The notes beneath the pieces were generated by a model that ran no database searches, had not been told where the DNA came from, and saw only the letters and a program-made list of their open reading frames with translations. Shown here one piece after another: positions 20,073-21,843 of a DNA stretch of 21,843 nucleotides. Source of the stretch: Gonium pectorale (Eukaryota; Chlorophyta; Chlorophyceae; Chlamydomonadales; Volvocaceae); NCBI GenBank assembly GCA_001584585.1, contig LSYV01000037.1:434046-455888 (forward strand). The letters are read 5' to 3'. Position 1 is the first letter of the stretch; the number at the start of each line of letters is the position of its first letter. Position numbers and translations under genes: made by a program.

Positions 20073-20550
20073 GGTTACAGGGTAAGGCCAAATAACTTTG
20101 TGTTTGTTACCTGACCTAGGCTGTGATGGCCACTAACCGGTTCGCAGCCTGGACGAGCAACTCTGACTGCCGTCCGAGTTTGTGCCTGTCCGTCTCTGTA
20201 CCACACTGCGCAAGTGCGGCAGACACGGTAACACATATACAGGATTCATACAGCTGCGCGTTGCCGCGCCTTCACCCGAGGGCTCCAACACTTTGCAGGC
20301 TCCAATTATAATTGCGAGGCCCTAGGCCCCCTGTGGTGGTAAAAGAATGACATTCGTTCTACCTTTGACACAAGAAAATTGGATTAGCCGTTGCAGACGG
20401 TGAGCAAGCCGAGGGATGTTGCTCGCACGCTTTCCAACTCCAGGTTGCCGGCCCGAAGCTACGCGGCCGTCTGAACTCTAAAGATCGACTTCGAGTACCC
20501 ATGTGGAATGTTGGCGTGCACCGTAGCGGTGTACGCTCCCCATCCAGATT
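20073..20550. promoter_or_regulatory. Compact divergent promoter region with a central AT palindrome
   Basis: The J-domain gene (ATG at 20072, minus) and the Rieske oxygenase gene (proposed ATG at 20551, plus) diverge from this 478-base interval, which must hold both promoters and 5' UTRs. A perfect 12-bp palindrome, CAATTATAATTG at 20303-20314, lies almost at its midpoint and contains a TATAAT-like core on both strands in otherwise GC-rich DNA. An imperfect inverted repeat follows at about 20338-20363. Promoter function is inferred from position only. Confidence 0.4.
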
Positions 20551-21843
20551 ATGTGGCACGCTTGCTTACGCGTCCGAACCTATCCCAGTGCGGTTGGGTG
20601 CCAAGGGATTGACGCAGTCTCGCCCTCTTGAGCCCCTCGCGCCCGCTCACCCTCTGCTGAGCCCCTCTTGCGCCCTGTGCCCTGCCCACACAGGCGCACG
20701 GCGGCGCGTGGCGCACATGTCGCCTGTAAGCTCGCCCTTCCCAGGACCCTCGTCGGTGCACCCTCGTGGCGACGCAGCGGCTCGGCCTGTTCCCCCGTTG
20801 TTGGGACACGGGCTACCAGTGCAGCGGCAGTGGCAGTACAGGAGGTGCCGCCCGCGGTGGTATCACCTGATCCGTCGGCGGGCACCGGCACAGACACGCA
20901 GCCCGCACAGCCCTTCATCTGGACACGGTGCGGCATCCGATGGCGTGTTGGTTATTTAGATGCCCTAACTGCCGGGCTAAGGAGCTGCATGGGTGACGCC
21001 GAGTATGGGAAAGAGCCGGCATGTAGTGGCGCCATGCCTTCACACGTTTCCGCAATCAGGGTGCTTGGCTTAAGTTCCTGTCGTGTGGTACTCGACCGGC
21101 TCGCCGCCAAGGATGGTGCTGTCGAGGTTGTGGCCCTTGCTGCTCTGTGCTACCCTCTCATGATCTTTTGAATTTCGTTGCTGCACCTGGCCAGATCTCC
21201 CCGCCTTAGGTACTCCATCATCTCCACGTATCCCTCCTCCCCACAGCCACTGGTGGCCCCTCTTTCCCGTGGACTCGCTGCGCACCGACCGACCCACGCC
21301 CGTGACGCTGCTCGGGGTGCCTCTGGTGGCGTGGCGGGACGGGGCGGGTACCTGGAGGGTGTTCAAGGACGCGTGCCCGCACCGCCTGGCGCCGCTGTCG
21401 GGTGGGGGCGGGGGCGCGGGGGGCTGCGGCATCAGGGTTGGCAGTGCGGTTGTGACCATGCAAATTGTGACGAACAGCATGCTTTCCATATGAACATAGC
21501 ACATGTCGCAGCGGTAGTCGCGGCGGAGCGGAGCTTCCCGGCTTGGCTGATGCGCCAGCTGTGCTCGGGAGCGGGATGCCCCTTGCAAGTTTGAGCCGTG
21601 CGCACTCGCACGTTTACATCCATTACATGTTTGCTGCGCCGATCGCGTGAGGAGGGCGTGGAATCCCCTGTGACAGGTGGGGCGTGCAAAGCCTGCCTCA
21701 TCCCGGCGGCCCATCTCCTGACCCACCCCTACGTGCGCCCTGCCACCACCCGCTGGCCTCTCCCTTTTCCCTCCGTCCCCACAGAGGGCCGCGTGGAATC
21801 CGACGGCAGCCTGTCCTGCTCCTACCATGGCTGGCGCTTCGAC
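20551..21843 (+). CDS. PaO-family Rieske [2Fe-2S] oxygenase, 5' part (3' end outside window)
   Basis: Four exons are proposed: 20551-20597, 20694-20927, 21247-21401 and 21785 to the window edge. Phases match, giving 165 residues so far. Exons 3 and 4 are secure. Exon 3 opens HWWPLFPVDSL, followed by RPTPVTLLG, LVAWRDG and the first iron-sulfur half C137-P-H139. Exon 4 gives C157-S-Y-H160-G-W. This is the Rieske motif C-x-H...C-x-x-H; the layout with RPTPVTLLG and CPHRLAPLSEG is that of the plant/algal pheophorbide a oxygenase (PAO), PTC52, TIC55 and chlorophyllide a oxygenase group. These are plastid mono-oxygenases of chlorophyll metabolism or protein import. Exon 2 is Ala/Ser/Arg-rich, fits a chloroplast transit peptide and ends with the PFIWTR that normally precedes the first Rieske strand. 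Exon 1 and its ATG are the least certain part. The mononuclear iron site lies beyond the window, so the exact subfamily cannot be called. Confidence 0.8.

Noticed and set aside
20501..20548. Alternative first ATG (MWNVGVH...) for the Rieske oxygenase gene
   Set aside because: No donor with the phase needed by exon 2 was found close by in that frame. The ATG at 20551 reaches a phase-2 GT donor at 20598. Neither is proven.

Overview
The window looks like nuclear DNA of a green alga of the Chlamydomonas/Volvox kind. The evidence is GC-rich coding sequence, many short GT-AG introns, long Ala/Ser/Pro/Gly-rich protein inserts, TGTAA polyadenylation-type signals, and a plastid-type Rieske oxygenase gene. 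No bacterial operons, rRNA, tRNA, CRISPR array or recognisable transposon was seen. All gene models were built by hand from reading frames, splice sites and codon phase. Every junction used keeps the frame.

Layout. (1) 1-1958, plus strand: the 3' end of an Arg/Ser-rich protein gene, ending in two tandem winged-helix-like repeats that are split by introns at matching positions. (2) 1959-4550: no gene seen; it probably holds the two 3' UTRs of converging genes. (3) 4751-16393, minus strand: one 15-exon gene of 3,173 codons. Its two ends together form a GT30 Kdo transferase (KDTA/WaaA-like). About 2,670 low-complexity residues, most of them in one 6.65-kb exon, separate the two parts of the domain. 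(4) 16394-17760: intergenic, probably the next gene's 3' UTR plus the Kdo transferase promoter. (5) 18009-20072, minus strand: a five-exon J-domain co-chaperone gene. (6) 20073-20550: a compact divergent promoter region with a centred AT-rich palindrome. (7) 20551-21843, plus strand: the 5' part of a PaO-family Rieske [2Fe-2S] oxygenase gene, cut by the window edge.

The most unusual object is the Kdo transferase gene. The glycosyltransferase fold is interrupted by a giant disordered-looking, SP-rich segment. Exons 11-13, which carry most of it, form a frame-neutral cassette: joining exon 10 directly to exon 14 would leave a compact 587-residue enzyme. Several family signature motifs are also degenerate, so catalytic activity is uncertain. 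The genes do not form an obvious pathway; they look like ordinary neighbours in a compact algal genome.
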